From: RGIG4097 sp964550635
Lineage (GTDB): Bacteria > Bacillota > Clostridia > Christensenellales > CAG-917
Length of the DNA stretch: 19,406 nucleotides
Direction of reading: 5' to 3'
NCBI GenBank assembly: GCA_964550635.1
Contig: CAZJZV010000024.1
Location: forward strand, 1-19,406
Both the position numbers and the translations under genes were made by a program. This document shows positions 1-7,640 of this stretch, piece by piece. The first letter of the stretch is position 1; each line of letters starts with the position of its first letter. A model generated the notes under the pieces. The model had not been told where the DNA came from, ran no database searches, and saw nothing but the letters and a program-made list of their open reading frames with translations.

Positions 1-19
1 AGGGTTTTACCCTCAAATT

Positions 20-54
20 AAAAACCACCAGTTGAACTGGTGGATTTTTATTTT
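20..54 (-). terminator. Bidirectional rho-independent terminator
   Basis: A perfect inverted repeat at 25-43 (CCACCAGTT, one base, AACTGGTGG; realistically 7 bp with a 5-nt loop) has A5 on its left (20-24) and TTTTTATTTT on its right (45-54). It therefore reads as a stem followed by a U-run on both strands. It lies just after the stop of the minus-strand VirD4-like gene and would end that operon. It could also stop plus-strand transcription entering from the left. Confidence 0.8.
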
Positions 55-61
55 GACGATT

Positions 62-1885
62 TTACCAGTCGTAATCAGGGTTTCTGCGGTCGACTTTGAT
101 ATATTTGTCAAGATCGGGATATATGTATTTCTCGCTTTTGAACGACTCTGCACTTATTGGCGTGCAATGCTTCAAACCACCGCCGAAGTTCGTGTACGAA
201 CCTTGTTCCGCGCAAACGTAACTGCGAATATACTGTGCGGTGATGACGGGTTTATACAGACGCTTGATAAATATTTCGCCCGGCTTGATAAGGTCGAGAC
301 TGCTGACTGGAATAAGCGGGACTTCGTTTATCGTGTTAATGGTGGGATTGAGCTTCGATTCAAGGGACGGCACGTTGTGACGACCGCATTCTGCCGAGAA
401 AATTTCCTTCGTCTGTCTGTTTTGTGCGCCCAAGAAAATTTGCGAGTTGCAGTTGTCGCGGATGATGACCGAGCGCGTGCTGCCGTAGACCGCTTCGATT
501 TGCATATACGATTGAACGGACAAGTGGAACCAAATATTACGAGATCTCGACGTTGAGATTTTGTTTTCAAAGTCCTTGATTTCGGGGATATTGCCAAACT
601 CGTCGAGCAAGAAGTGCAGAGTGCGAGTGGACGTGCCTTTTTCCGCCCTTTCGAGCATTTGTCTATACACCCAGTCAATGAAAAGTCCTGCAACTTGGAA
701 ATCGCTCTTTTCATAGTCGCGAGTTATAAGGAAGATAGCAAAAGGCTTTTTCTCACTGTTTTCAAGGTTGACCGTATTGCTCACCGTAAGTGCGAAGATA
801 TGACCGCAGAACCAGTCGAGCATGCTCGTGTCGAATACACCACAATAACTGCGCATAGTTTTCTCGGCGTTTGCAAGGCAGGTCGCCATAAGTCCTCGGG
901 TAGTAGCGGATTTGTTTTCGGTGAGCGGGTGATTCCCAAGCGACATAGTATTCGCGAGTATTGGGGTTTTTACGGCAAGATAAAACTTGTGCAAGCTTGC
1001 CAAATTCATTCTGTCGCGAGTGAGAACGAGTCTGTCGGGAGTTTCGAGTGCGTCTTCGAGAAGACAGTAGACAAGTCCTTTCAACAATTCTTGCGCACCC
1101 TGTTCCCAAGTCATATCGTTTTTGCTTTTGGGGGTGATCATCATATGCGCAAACTGATTGACAAGATCTGATACACACGTGGTTATGTAGTCGCGCTCAA
1201 ACGTCAAATATTGCTCGAGAGATTCGCCGTTGGGGAATGCTATTCCCTTGTATTCGAGATAGCCGTCCGTTGAATATTCCGAACGCTTGGCGAAAAGTTC
1301 GAGATTTCTCTTGACTTTTCCGGTGTGCATAACGACGTTTGAGCCTACGTCGTTCAAGGACATTTGCAAGTCGTAGATTTCGAGAAGGGGATTCCACTTG
1401 TCGGAGCGGAGCAGGTCTTTGAAGTTGATGACGAAAGTGTCGTAGCCGTTGTCTTTCAAGTGTTGACCGTTTCTGTCGAAAAGTTCCCCTTTCGGATCGG
1501 TGACGAAAAGATTCGGTTTGTTCTTCTGCGAAGATATTGCGCGCAACTGCGGTTCGACGCAACCCGTTGTTTTACCACTGCCCGTAGTGCCTACGTAGAG
1601 TTCGTGGGTGTTGGGGAGATAGTAGTAACGGAGTTCGCATTTCGCTCTGTCTTCGGGGGAGAGATTTTCGACTTCGTTCATAGAATAGGTCTTGCCGTCG
1701 GGACCGACGAAGTCGCTTGCGATAGGGTAGCCGTCGATGACGGTGTGCGGAAGATCCTTATATAGCACGGTGATAAGACCGTCTTTTTCGGGAGTAAGGT
1801 CGGTGTAGTTGATACGTTGCGAGTTTTCGAGATAACTCTCAATATATTTCTCGCGGATTTTGTCGGTTGCTGAACCTCTTTCCAT
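62..1885 (-). CDS. VirD4/TraG-family coupling ATPase without membrane anchor
   Basis: This is a 607-aa P-loop ATPase of the type IV secretion coupling protein family, which hands DNA-protein substrates to a secretion channel. The Walker A motif GTTGSGKT is at about 99-106, followed by the family motif VTDPKGELF (about 128-136), the WEQGAQELLKGL helix (about 260-271), Walker B LHFLLDEFG (about 423-431) and the SRSRNI / NCNSQIFLG signature after it. VirD4 proteins normally begin with two transmembrane helices. Here the first 95 residues are polar with no membrane segment, so the protein is either soluble or tethered by a partner. The ATG is preceded by AAGGAG at 8 nt. It is the second gene of an operon, 12 nt after the Sel1-like gene. 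No relaxase, VirB4 or other transfer gene is visible. The family call is firm; a role in conjugation here is unproven. Confidence 0.88.
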   Translation of the reverse strand: MERGSATDKIREKYIESYLENSQRINYTDLTPEKDGLITVLYKDLPHTVIDGYPIASDFVGPDGKTYSMNEVENLSPEDRAKCELRYYYLPNTHELYVGTTGSGKTTGCVEPQLRAISSQKNKPNLFVTDPKGELFDRNGQHLKDNGYDTFVINFKDLLRSDKWNPLLEIYDLQMSLNDVGSNVVMHTGKVKRNLELFAKRSEYSTDGYLEYKGIAFPNGESLEQYLTFERDYITTCVSDLVNQFAHMMITPKSKNDMTWEQGAQELLKGLVYCLLEDALETPDRLVLTRDRMNLASLHKFYLAVKTPILANTMSLGNHPLTENKSATTRGLMATCLANAEKTMRSYCGVFDTSMLDWFCGHIFALTVSNTVNLENSEKKPFAIFLITRDYEKSDFQVAGLFIDWVYRQMLERAEKGTSTRTLHFLLDEFGNIPEIKDFENKISTSRSRNIWFHLSVQSYMQIEAVYGSTRSVIIRDNCNSQIFLGAQNRQTKEIFSAECGRHNVPSLESKLNPTINTINEVPLIPVSSLDLIKPGEIFIKRLYKPVITAQYIRSYVCAEQGSYTNFGGGLKHCTPISAESFKSEKYIYPDLDKYIKVDRRNPDYDW

Positions 1886-1897
1886 CTTTGTTTCTCC

Positions 1898-2800
1898 TTA
1901 AAATCCTAATTGCTTGGTGGGTTTGGCGGAGGAATTGGTGATCTCCTTCCACTCGAAACGGCCGTAGTTGTTGATGTGATACATGATCGTGTAGTAGTCA
2001 AGCCCCGGCGAAGTGATCGCTTCGACGAACGAGAAGTCGATATTGTAGATTTTTTTTGCGTTAATGACGTCCTGCTTGATCGAAGAAATGTATACGTAAT
2101 AAATGCGTGCCATTTCCGAGTATTTTTCCGCCGCTTCGGTGGGAAGGACGGTGTAACCCGATCTCAAATACTTCTCGAAAAGTTCCGCAAGTTCGTAGAA
2201 AAGTTTGGATTTCTTTTCGTCGCCGATGAGAGAGTAGGCGTAGCCGAGATAGTACGCGGACGGAATATCTCCCCAACACACGCATTGATAAAGGCGCATA
2301 ATGCCTTCATTTTCGTCCTTGTCGCAACCAATTCCCAAAACGCGCAACAATCCGATTTGACGGGTGCAAATGACGTCCCCCGACGCACTTGCGACGTTGA
2401 TCTTCGAAAAGCGCACGTCCGCTTGATAGGTTTTGTAGTGGGTGTAGTCGAACCAGCCCTTATTGACGTCGCCGACAGCGTTTTCGGACATGAATTGCAA
2501 CTTCGTGAGAACGTCCCCTTTTATGTCGAAAAGCACGTCGCTATCCGCATATTCGTCCCCGAATTGTCTGTTTCCGTATACGGCAAGTTGGTCGGTCGCT
2601 AAACCGAGAGTGGTCAGGTCGTTGAGAATGAAATCGCTACACTCGGATATTGTGTTTTCGTCAAGTCGATACGCCTTTCCGATGAAGTCGATAATTCTCG
2701 TCGAGTCGTCGATAAAACTCGTGCAGGGCGCGTTGGACATGATCGTTGTGGAAAGCACCATATTGTAAAATGCTTCGTAATGTTTGAAAAATAATTTCAT
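1898..2800 (-). CDS. Conserved hypothetical protein with a Sel1-like segment
   Basis: A 300-aa protein I do not recognise as a whole. Residues about 147-215 resemble one to two Sel1-type helical repeats: a GIGCDKDENEG turn, then a helix, then AYYLGYAYSLIGD, the usual KD...A..LG.xY pattern. This suggests a protein-protein interaction scaffold. No signal peptide or clear membrane helix is visible. The start has a good ribosome binding site (AGGAGA on the minus strand, about 2809-2814), and a near-consensus promoter lies 30-60 nt upstream. It is the first gene of the operon with the VirD4-like ATPase, 12 nt apart, so the two products probably work together. One possibility is that it provides the contact or anchor the ATPase lacks, but that is inference only. 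Confidence 0.72.
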   Translation of the reverse strand: MKLFFKHYEAFYNMVLSTTIMSNAPCTSFIDDSTRIIDFIGKAYRLDENTISECSDFILNDLTTLGLATDQLAVYGNRQFGDEYADSDVLFDIKGDVLTKLQFMSENAVGDVNKGWFDYTHYKTYQADVRFSKINVASASGDVICTRQIGLLRVLGIGCDKDENEGIMRLYQCVCWGDIPSAYYLGYAYSLIGDEKKSKLFYELAELFEKYLRSGYTVLPTEAAEKYSEMARIYYVYISSIKQDVINAKKIYNIDFSFVEAITSPGLDYYTIMYHINNYGRFEWKEITNSSAKPTKQLGF

Positions 2801-2830
2801 GTGTTTCTTCTCCTGTAATACTTCACTTAA

Positions 2831-2859
2831 ATGATAACTTTTTTTCGGTGTATTGTCAA
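2831..2859 (-). promoter_or_regulatory. Sigma-A promoter of the Sel1-like/VirD4 operon
   Basis: On the minus strand, TTGACA (plus 2854-2859) and TATCAT (plus 2831-2836) are separated by exactly 17 bp. Only one base differs from the consensus. Transcription should begin about 24 nt upstream of the gene's start codon at 2800. It lies back-to-back with the plus-strand promoter at 2879-2907. Confidence 0.85.
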
Positions 2860-2878
2860 TAGTAATAGCGGTTCAGTA

Positions 2879-2907
2879 TTGACTATAATGCGCGCGTGTG
2901 GTATATT
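2879..2907 (+). promoter_or_regulatory. Sigma-A promoter of the acidic-protein operon
   Basis: TTGACT (2879-2884) and TATATT (2902-2907) are separated by 17 bp. The transcript would start near 2914. The in-frame ATG at 2831 is therefore upstream of the promoter and is part of the divergent promoter's -10 box, so the real start codon must be downstream, most likely 2975. Confidence 0.82.
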
Positions 2908-2974
2908 TTTTCGTAGGAGATGGCACCGATTGCCGACAGTTATTGCAAAAAAATACGCGGTGTCAGAAAGGATT

Positions 2975-4681
2975 ATGAAAACGGATAAAGATACCAAAAA
3001 AATGCTTATCCCCATTGACGTACTTGATAAACTCATAAATTGGGACACTTTGACCTTCGACGAGATTAGGTGGAGTTTCGATAGCGTCATTGACGCATAC
3101 GAAGGTATGAAATACCTTGCGTCGAAAGGCTATATCTCTGAAAAAGGAAAGGGTGTTTTTGAAATTCACCTGTCCCCCGACGACGTGAATGACTTCTATC
3201 TCGAAGTGGCGAATTGCAAAACACAGTTCACGACCGATGAATTTGCAGAAATAGCAAACGAAGCGCCTATGGAAGTCCTGATAATTCTCGGCGTGCTTAT
3301 GAGAAAATCGAGCGCAACCTACGAGGAAATCTACAACGAAGTGCACGAAGCGGTGCGATATGACTTGCTCAACTATCTCGAAACGATCGGTTTCGTCAAT
3401 TGGTTTGACGGGAAATATTTTATCGCCATGACCGAAGAAGACGTGAATAAGTTCAAAAAACTCTTGACGCGTAGTGTTGCCATCCGCAAAAATGCGGATC
3501 AGAGAATGTTGAGATTTCTCCATCGTCCGTGGCAAGTCGCGCAGAGATACGACGAAAACGAAGAAGAACTTGACGAAGACGCTAAATTCGTCAACAAAAT
3601 GGTCGAAGAAATGCACGCGCACGACTATGATGACGAAGAAGAGAACGAAGAAAAGGAAGAATTTCACTATTTATCCGACGACTACGCAGAAGACGAAAAC
3701 GATAACGATGAGTTTGAAAACTTAGACGATGAAGAGATTATCAGACAAGTATTCGGTGAAGACGAAGACGAGAATTCATATGACGACGATGAGTCGGGCA
3801 ACTTCGGCATGGACGACGAAGAAGAGGATGCCGACGAAGATGATGATGAAGAAGATGACGATAATTGGGTGCCTGTAAGACTGAGCGAAGAAGAAATCCG
3901 CAACATAAAGGCATGCAGTAAAAAATTAGGAATGGACCCCGCCACTCCCGCTGAAGTCGGATTCGACCTTGACGAATTTGACAAGCATGAATTCGACGTT
4001 TCGGTGAACAGCAACGGAGTGGAAATTTGTGTGCGTATTCTCCCCACCTTTAGTCCTAACGAACTTGTTGAAGAGTGTTTCAGACACGCGTCGACAAAGA
4101 AAGGATTGCAGTTTGTAGGTCTTGACGGTTACGACAAAAAAGACTACGAGTATCTGAGAGATTGGGCGGGCGTAGGGAGCGAAATCGAATCCATCGGACT
4201 CGTCACGGACGAAGGGAAGTATATGTTGCCGCCTTTTGATCCGAATTTCAGGGACGTGTCCATCAGAAAAGTGTACGAGTTGATCAAAGCGGGCGAACCG
4301 CTTATCCTTGAAGTAAAATTCAACACCGACGCGCTTAAATTTTACGTTAGACGTCATCGCGATATAACGGTCAATTTGATGAATATGCACGGCAAATTTC
4401 TCACAGTCAAGGACAATAATATTGGCATGCGCCCGATTGAGCTCCTGAAAGGCGCAAAGTACTGCGCAGACAGAAGAGAACTCATCGACTTTTTCGGACC
4501 CAACTACGAAGAAAAGATGCGCGATTTGAGAATGAACGGTGAATACATTATCTATCTTATCTGCGAAAAAAGGTCAATAGAACTCGATCATACGGAACCG
4601 ATCTACCGTTCTTTGACCGAAGAAGAAATCGAATACTTTATGAAAACGCGAGAAATGTTAGTAGAGGTTTTCTTTAAATAG
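2975..4681 (+). CDS. Large acidic protein of unknown function
   Basis: A 568-aa protein if started at the ATG at 2975, which follows AGAAAGGA closely and sits about 60 nt after the mapped promoter. The open frame extends to 2831, but that part precedes transcription. Residues 1 to about 170 are mostly helical, with segments that could form winged-helix folds (for example TYEEIYNEVHEAVRYDLLNYL). Residues about 192-297 are an extremely acidic low-complexity stretch of Asp and Glu with runs such as EEEDADEDDDEEDDD. The C-terminal half (about 310-568) is a normal globular sequence with no motif I recognise. The acidic linker could act as a DNA mimic, bind basic proteins or be a flexible spacer. 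It heads an operon with the small DUF1828-like gene 8 nt downstream and is divergent from the VirD4 operon. Confidence 0.75.
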   Translation: MKTDKDTKKMLIPIDVLDKLINWDTLTFDEIRWSFDSVIDAYEGMKYLASKGYISEKGKGVFEIHLSPDDVNDFYLEVANCKTQFTTDEFAEIANEAPMEVLIILGVLMRKSSATYEEIYNEVHEAVRYDLLNYLETIGFVNWFDGKYFIAMTEEDVNKFKKLLTRSVAIRKNADQRMLRFLHRPWQVAQRYDENEEELDEDAKFVNKMVEEMHAHDYDDEEENEEKEEFHYLSDDYAEDENDNDEFENLDDEEIIRQVFGEDEDENSYDDDESGNFGMDDEEEDADEDDDEEDDDNWVPVRLSEEEIRNIKACSKKLGMDPATPAEVGFDLDEFDKHEFDVSVNSNGVEICVRILPTFSPNELVEECFRHASTKKGLQFVGLDGYDKKDYEYLRDWAGVGSEIESIGLVTDEGKYMLPPFDPNFRDVSIRKVYELIKAGEPLILEVKFNTDALKFYVRRHRDITVNLMNMHGKFLTVKDNNIGMRPIELLKGAKYCADRRELIDFFGPNYEEKMRDLRMNGEYIIYLICEKRSIELDHTEPIYRSLTEEEIEYFMKTREMLVEVFFK

Positions 4682-4689
4682 GAGTCGAA

Positions 4690-5082
4690 ATGGGAGAATA
4701 TAGGGAACTGCTTTTTGATTACGTCAACGACTTTCAAGTGCGAGAATACGACGATTTTGCAGTCGTCGCAATACCTGTCTTTTTCGGCGGACACGACGAG
4801 AGTATCGCAATAAGAATTGAAAAAATCCACTGCGGTTATACGTTCAGCGACTGCCACTCGGTGAACGATTATTGGGAGTTTTTGGACGTCGACGTCGAAA
4901 AATACGCGGACAAAATCAACCGCGTATTAGACGTTTTCGGCGTTTCGTTCGACGAAGACAAGTGCCTGATTTCGACCATTCAAAGCGAGAGTCAAAGTGT
5001 GATAAGAAACTTTTTCGGCTACTTCTTGCAAGCGGTTTTCATCCTTGGAAACGTCGAAAATCTCTATAAAGAAAATAACTAA
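4690..5082 (+). CDS. DUF1828-like small protein
   Basis: A 130-aa protein with a good ribosome binding site (AGGAG, 5 nt before ATG), 8 nt after the acidic-protein gene. The order of features matches what I recall of the DUF1828 family, common in phage-derived and accessory DNA of Bacillota. It has an N-terminal strand around REYDDFAVVAIPVF, then GHDESIAIRI, then YTFSDCHSV (in place of the family's LTDDG), a helix-rich middle ending VLDVFGVSF, and a closing helix FFGYFLQAVFILGNV. No catalytic motif is visible and the family function is unknown to me. The family assignment is from memory of the pattern and moderate at best; the reading frame and operon placement are well supported. Confidence 0.7.
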   Translation: MGEYRELLFDYVNDFQVREYDDFAVVAIPVFFGGHDESIAIRIEKIHCGYTFSDCHSVNDYWEFLDVDVEKYADKINRVLDVFGVSFDEDKCLISTIQSESQSVIRNFFGYFLQAVFILGNVENLYKENN

Positions 5083-5179
5083 CACAATCAAACAAAAGTT
5101 AGTAACGTGGTAGAATTCGACCAGTTTAGAAAACGGATTTTGATTGAAAAATAATGCAGTATGCTAAAAAAGGAGATAT

Positions 5180-6067
5180 ATGGAATACGCAATTCTATCA
5201 AACGGCGTCAAAATGCCAATGCTCGGATATGGCGTGTATCAGGTGTCCAAAGACGAGTGCGAAAGGTGCGTGCTTGACGCGCTCGAAGTCGGCTATCGCC
5301 ATATCGACACTGCACAAAGCTATTTCAACGAAGAAGAAGTTGGAAACGCTATCGCAAAATCGGGCGTGAAGCGGGAAGATATTTTCTTGACGACGAAAGT
5401 TTGGGTTGAGCATTACGGCTATGAAGAGACCAAAAAATCCATAGCGGTATCTCTTGAAAAACTCAAAACCGATTATATCGATTTGGTGCTTTTGCACCAA
5501 CCGTTTGCGGACGTCTACGGCGCTTGGCGCGCCCTTGAAGAACTCTATGAAAAGGGTGTTATAAAGGCGATTGGCGTGAGCAATTTTTACCCCGACAGAC
5601 TTGTTGATATATGCAGTTTTGCACGCATTAAACCTATGGTTAATCAGGTGGAAACGCACCCCCACGACCAACAAATCGAAGCGCATAAGTGGATGGAAAA
5701 ATACGGTGTACAACACGAAGCGTGGGCGCCTTTAGGGGAGGGCAGAAACGGTTTGTTCGAGGACAAAACGCTTTTTGCTATCGGTGCAAAATACGGCAAA
5801 ACGACCGCGCAAGTTATGCTCCGTTGGGCGTTGCAAAGGGGAGTCGTAGTCATTCCGAAGTCCGTGCATAAGGACAGAATGGAGCAAAACTTCAACGTTT
5901 TCGATTTCACTCTGACCGACGAAGATATGGAGAAAATCGCAACGCTCGATAAGGCGCAAAGTTCCTTCTTTGCACACACCGATCCCAATATGGTGGAGTG
6001 GTTTGCAAGAATGGTGGAAGAGAGAAAACACAACTCCGACCACAAAAAAGAAAAGAAAAATTGGTGA
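5180..6067 (+). CDS. Aldo/keto reductase
   Basis: A 295-aa NAD(P)H-dependent oxidoreductase of the aldo/keto reductase superfamily with a TIM-barrel fold, closest in style to the 2,5-diketo-D-gluconate reductase-like group. It reduces aldehydes or ketones to alcohols. The catalytic tetrad is complete: Asp43 and Tyr48 (HIDTAQSY), Lys73 (TTKVW) and His106 (LLHQP). The family signatures GVIKAIGVSNF and the cofactor-binding IPKSVHKDR are present. Length is normal for the family, apart from a charged tail ending HKKEKKNW. AGGAGATAT directly precedes the ATG. The 97-bp gap upstream holds no convincing promoter. The flavodoxin-fold gene follows after 59 nt and is probably co-transcribed, giving a two-gene redox operon ended by the terminator at 6681. 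The substrate cannot be told from sequence. Confidence 0.92.
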   Translation: MEYAILSNGVKMPMLGYGVYQVSKDECERCVLDALEVGYRHIDTAQSYFNEEEVGNAIAKSGVKREDIFLTTKVWVEHYGYEETKKSIAVSLEKLKTDYIDLVLLHQPFADVYGAWRALEELYEKGVIKAIGVSNFYPDRLVDICSFARIKPMVNQVETHPHDQQIEAHKWMEKYGVQHEAWAPLGEGRNGLFEDKTLFAIGAKYGKTTAQVMLRWALQRGVVVIPKSVHKDRMEQNFNVFDFTLTDEDMEKIATLDKAQSSFFAHTDPNMVEWFARMVEERKHNSDHKKEKKNW

Positions 6068-6126
6068 AACCCTACCGCTTTGAAAACTGGCGGTAATGCA
6101 CAAAACGAATGTTTAGAGGTATGAAA

Positions 6127-6666
6127 ATGAGCAAAAAAGTATTGATTTTGTCAGGAAGTCCCCGAAAGGGCGGTAACTCGGATATACTCTGCGACGAGTT
6201 TGCAAAGGGTGCAATCGACGCAGGAAACGAAGTCGAAAAGATAAGAGTCGCAGAGAAAAAAGTCGGCTATTGCAGAGCGTGTTATTATTGTCGCGACCAC
6301 GAAGGCGAGTGCGCTATCAAAGACGATATGGCGGGCATTTTGCAAAAGATGATAGATGCAGACGTCTTGGTGCTTGCAAGCCCCGTCTACTTCTATTCAA
6401 TCGATGCACAACTCAAGGCGGTCATCGACAGGACGGTCGCAAGATGGCTCGAAGTCCACGACAAAGAGTTTTATTATATCGCAACTTGCGCGGACGAAGA
6501 AAAGGCATCCGTTGAAACAACTTTTGCTTGTTTCAGGGGGTATGCGGACTGCGTTGAAGGCGCGGTTGAAAAGGGCTTGATTTACGGCACGGGCGCATAC
6601 GAAAAGGGTGAAATACTCTCGTCCCCCGCGATGAAAGAAGCCTACGAAATGGGACTCAACGTCTAA
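6127..6666 (+). CDS. Flavodoxin-family protein with cysteine cluster (NADPH-dependent FMN reductase / iron-sulfur flavoprotein type)
   Basis: A 179-aa flavodoxin-fold protein. The FMN phosphate loop SGSPRKGGNSD is at about 9-19 and the second flavin loop ASPVYFYSI follows further on. Four cysteines at 49, 52, 55 and 62 (C-x2-C-x2-C-x6-C) match the compact motif of iron-sulfur flavoproteins, so it may carry a 4Fe-4S cluster and act in electron transfer. In-frame ATGs exist at 6109, 6121 and 6127. I prefer 6127 because AGAGG (6115-6119) is 7 nt before it and the protein then begins MSKKVLILSGSP, the usual family start. It is the second gene of the aldo/keto reductase operon. Confidence 0.88.
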   Translation: MSKKVLILSGSPRKGGNSDILCDEFAKGAIDAGNEVEKIRVAEKKVGYCRACYYCRDHEGECAIKDDMAGILQKMIDADVLVLASPVYFYSIDAQLKAVIDRTVARWLEVHDKEFYYIATCADEEKASVETTFACFRGYADCVEGAVEKGLIYGTGAYEKGEILSSPAMKEAYEMGLNV

Positions 6667-6680
6667 AAAAGCAAAATGAA

Positions 6681-6709
6681 AAACACGCCCGAAACGGCGT
6701 GTTTTTTTT
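6681..6709 (+). terminator. Shared terminator of convergent genes
   Basis: A 9-bp perfect stem (AAACACGCC at 6681-6689, GGCGTGTTT at 6696-6704) with a 6-nt loop is followed by a T-run to 6709. A-run sequence on the left makes it usable from the minus strand too. It sits between the flavoprotein gene and the convergent dnaC-like gene. Confidence 0.88.
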
Positions 6710-6719
6710 ATGGTCGGGT

Positions 6720-7640
6720 TTATCCTAAACGCAGGTCTTTTCCGGGGATACGTTTGTAGAGCGAATGCTCGAAGTCCGTAAGACGAGAGAATATCCGCTC
6801 GCCGTATCTTGTCATCAACGTGCTTTCGTCAAGGTTGGTGGTGATAACGGTCGTGCGTTTCTCGCGAAGTCGCTCGTCCAAAGTCAGTTGGAGATATTCA
6901 ATCGTGACGTTTTTATAGATAGGCTCTGTGCCAAGGTCGTCGATGACGAGCATATCCGCCGTCAAAATATCGTCGAGAAGTGCGGTGCGTTTTTCAAGGG
7001 GCGCAAGGTGTGCTTCGAGCATTTTCGCATTGTATTCGTAGGCGGAAAGCACAAGCGCACTTCTGCCTTTTTCAAGGACGGTTTTCCTTGCCATTGCGGA
7101 CGCTAAACAACTCTTGCCCGTTCCCGTCGCACCCGTGAATACGAGCACGTGTTTGTTTACGTTTGGATAGCGGTCGACGTAGACGGACATAAGAGAGTAG
7201 AGTTTGTTGAGAGCGTCTTTTTGTCTTTCGTCCGCTTTTTCGGGGGAGTTGTCCTGAAAAGAGAAGGGAGCGCGTTTTTCGATTTCGCACGCACGCGCGA
7301 GCGTATCAAAATATATACTCTTCACGCAGTCGCAAAGCGCACCGACCGCATAACCCGAGTCGTTGCATTTTTCGCAAATTGCGCTCACGGTGAAATCGCT
7401 TTCTTTGAAACCGTATTTTGCAAGTGCGGTTTCGTAGACCGCTTTTTTCTCGTTCGCTTCGTCAAGAGATTTTCCGCTTTTGAGCGCGTTGAATTTTGCG
7501 ACGGTGTATTCCGCCTGTGCGCTTGAAATTTCGGGAATATCAAAGGCGCGCGCACGTAACGTTGCACAACGCGTGCGTTCTTTTTCGATTTGTTCCGCTT
7601 TGATTGCGAATGCTTTTTTGAGTGCGTCTTGCGTTATCAT
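6720..7640 (-). CDS. dnaC: Replicative helicase loader, DnaC/DnaI type
   Basis: A 306-aa AAA+ ATPase that loads the replicative helicase onto DNA at initiation or restart. It has an N-terminal helical region, then a zinc-binding cluster with Cys89, Cys92, Cys103 and Cys105 (CEKC...CDC) typical of DnaI-type loaders. These are followed by Walker A GATGTGKS (170-177), Walker B MLVIDDLGTE, the sensor strand TTVITTNL and the arginine-bearing YGERIFSRL. The family also resembles IstB transposition helpers, but the zinc cluster and the neighbouring DnaD gene favour a replication role. Its ATG overlaps the TGA of the upstream DnaD-domain gene by 4 nt (7637-7640), implying translational coupling. This pair is a standard chromosomal arrangement in Clostridia. 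Confidence 0.92.
   Translation of the reverse strand: MITQDALKKAFAIKAEQIEKERTRCATLRARAFDIPEISSAQAEYTVAKFNALKSGKSLDEANEKKAVYETALAKYGFKESDFTVSAICEKCNDSGYAVGALCDCVKSIYFDTLARACEIEKRAPFSFQDNSPEKADERQKDALNKLYSLMSVYVDRYPNVNKHVLVFTGATGTGKSCLASAMARKTVLEKGRSALVLSAYEYNAKMLEAHLAPLEKRTALLDDILTADMLVIDDLGTEPIYKNVTIEYLQLTLDERLREKRTTVITTNLDESTLMTRYGERIFSRLTDFEHSLYKRIPGKDLRLG

Noticed and set aside
2831..2974. N-terminal extension of the acidic protein from the ATG at 2831
   Set aside because: It lies upstream of and within the promoter region; the ATG is part of the divergent promoter's -10 box.
3682..4047. Minus-strand frame rich in serine opposite the acidic gene
   Set aside because: It is the reverse reading of the Asp/Glu codon runs (gac/gaa give tcg/ttc) and has no ribosome binding site.
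5078..5103. 6-bp inverted repeat (ACTAAC/GTTAGT) after the DUF1828-like gene
   Set aside because: Short stem, 14-nt loop and no T-run, so it is not a convincing terminator.
6073..6095. Small hairpin TACCGC/GCGGTA between the aldo/keto reductase and flavoprotein genes
   Set aside because: Only 6 bp with an 11-nt loop and no T-run; too weak to separate the two genes into different transcripts.
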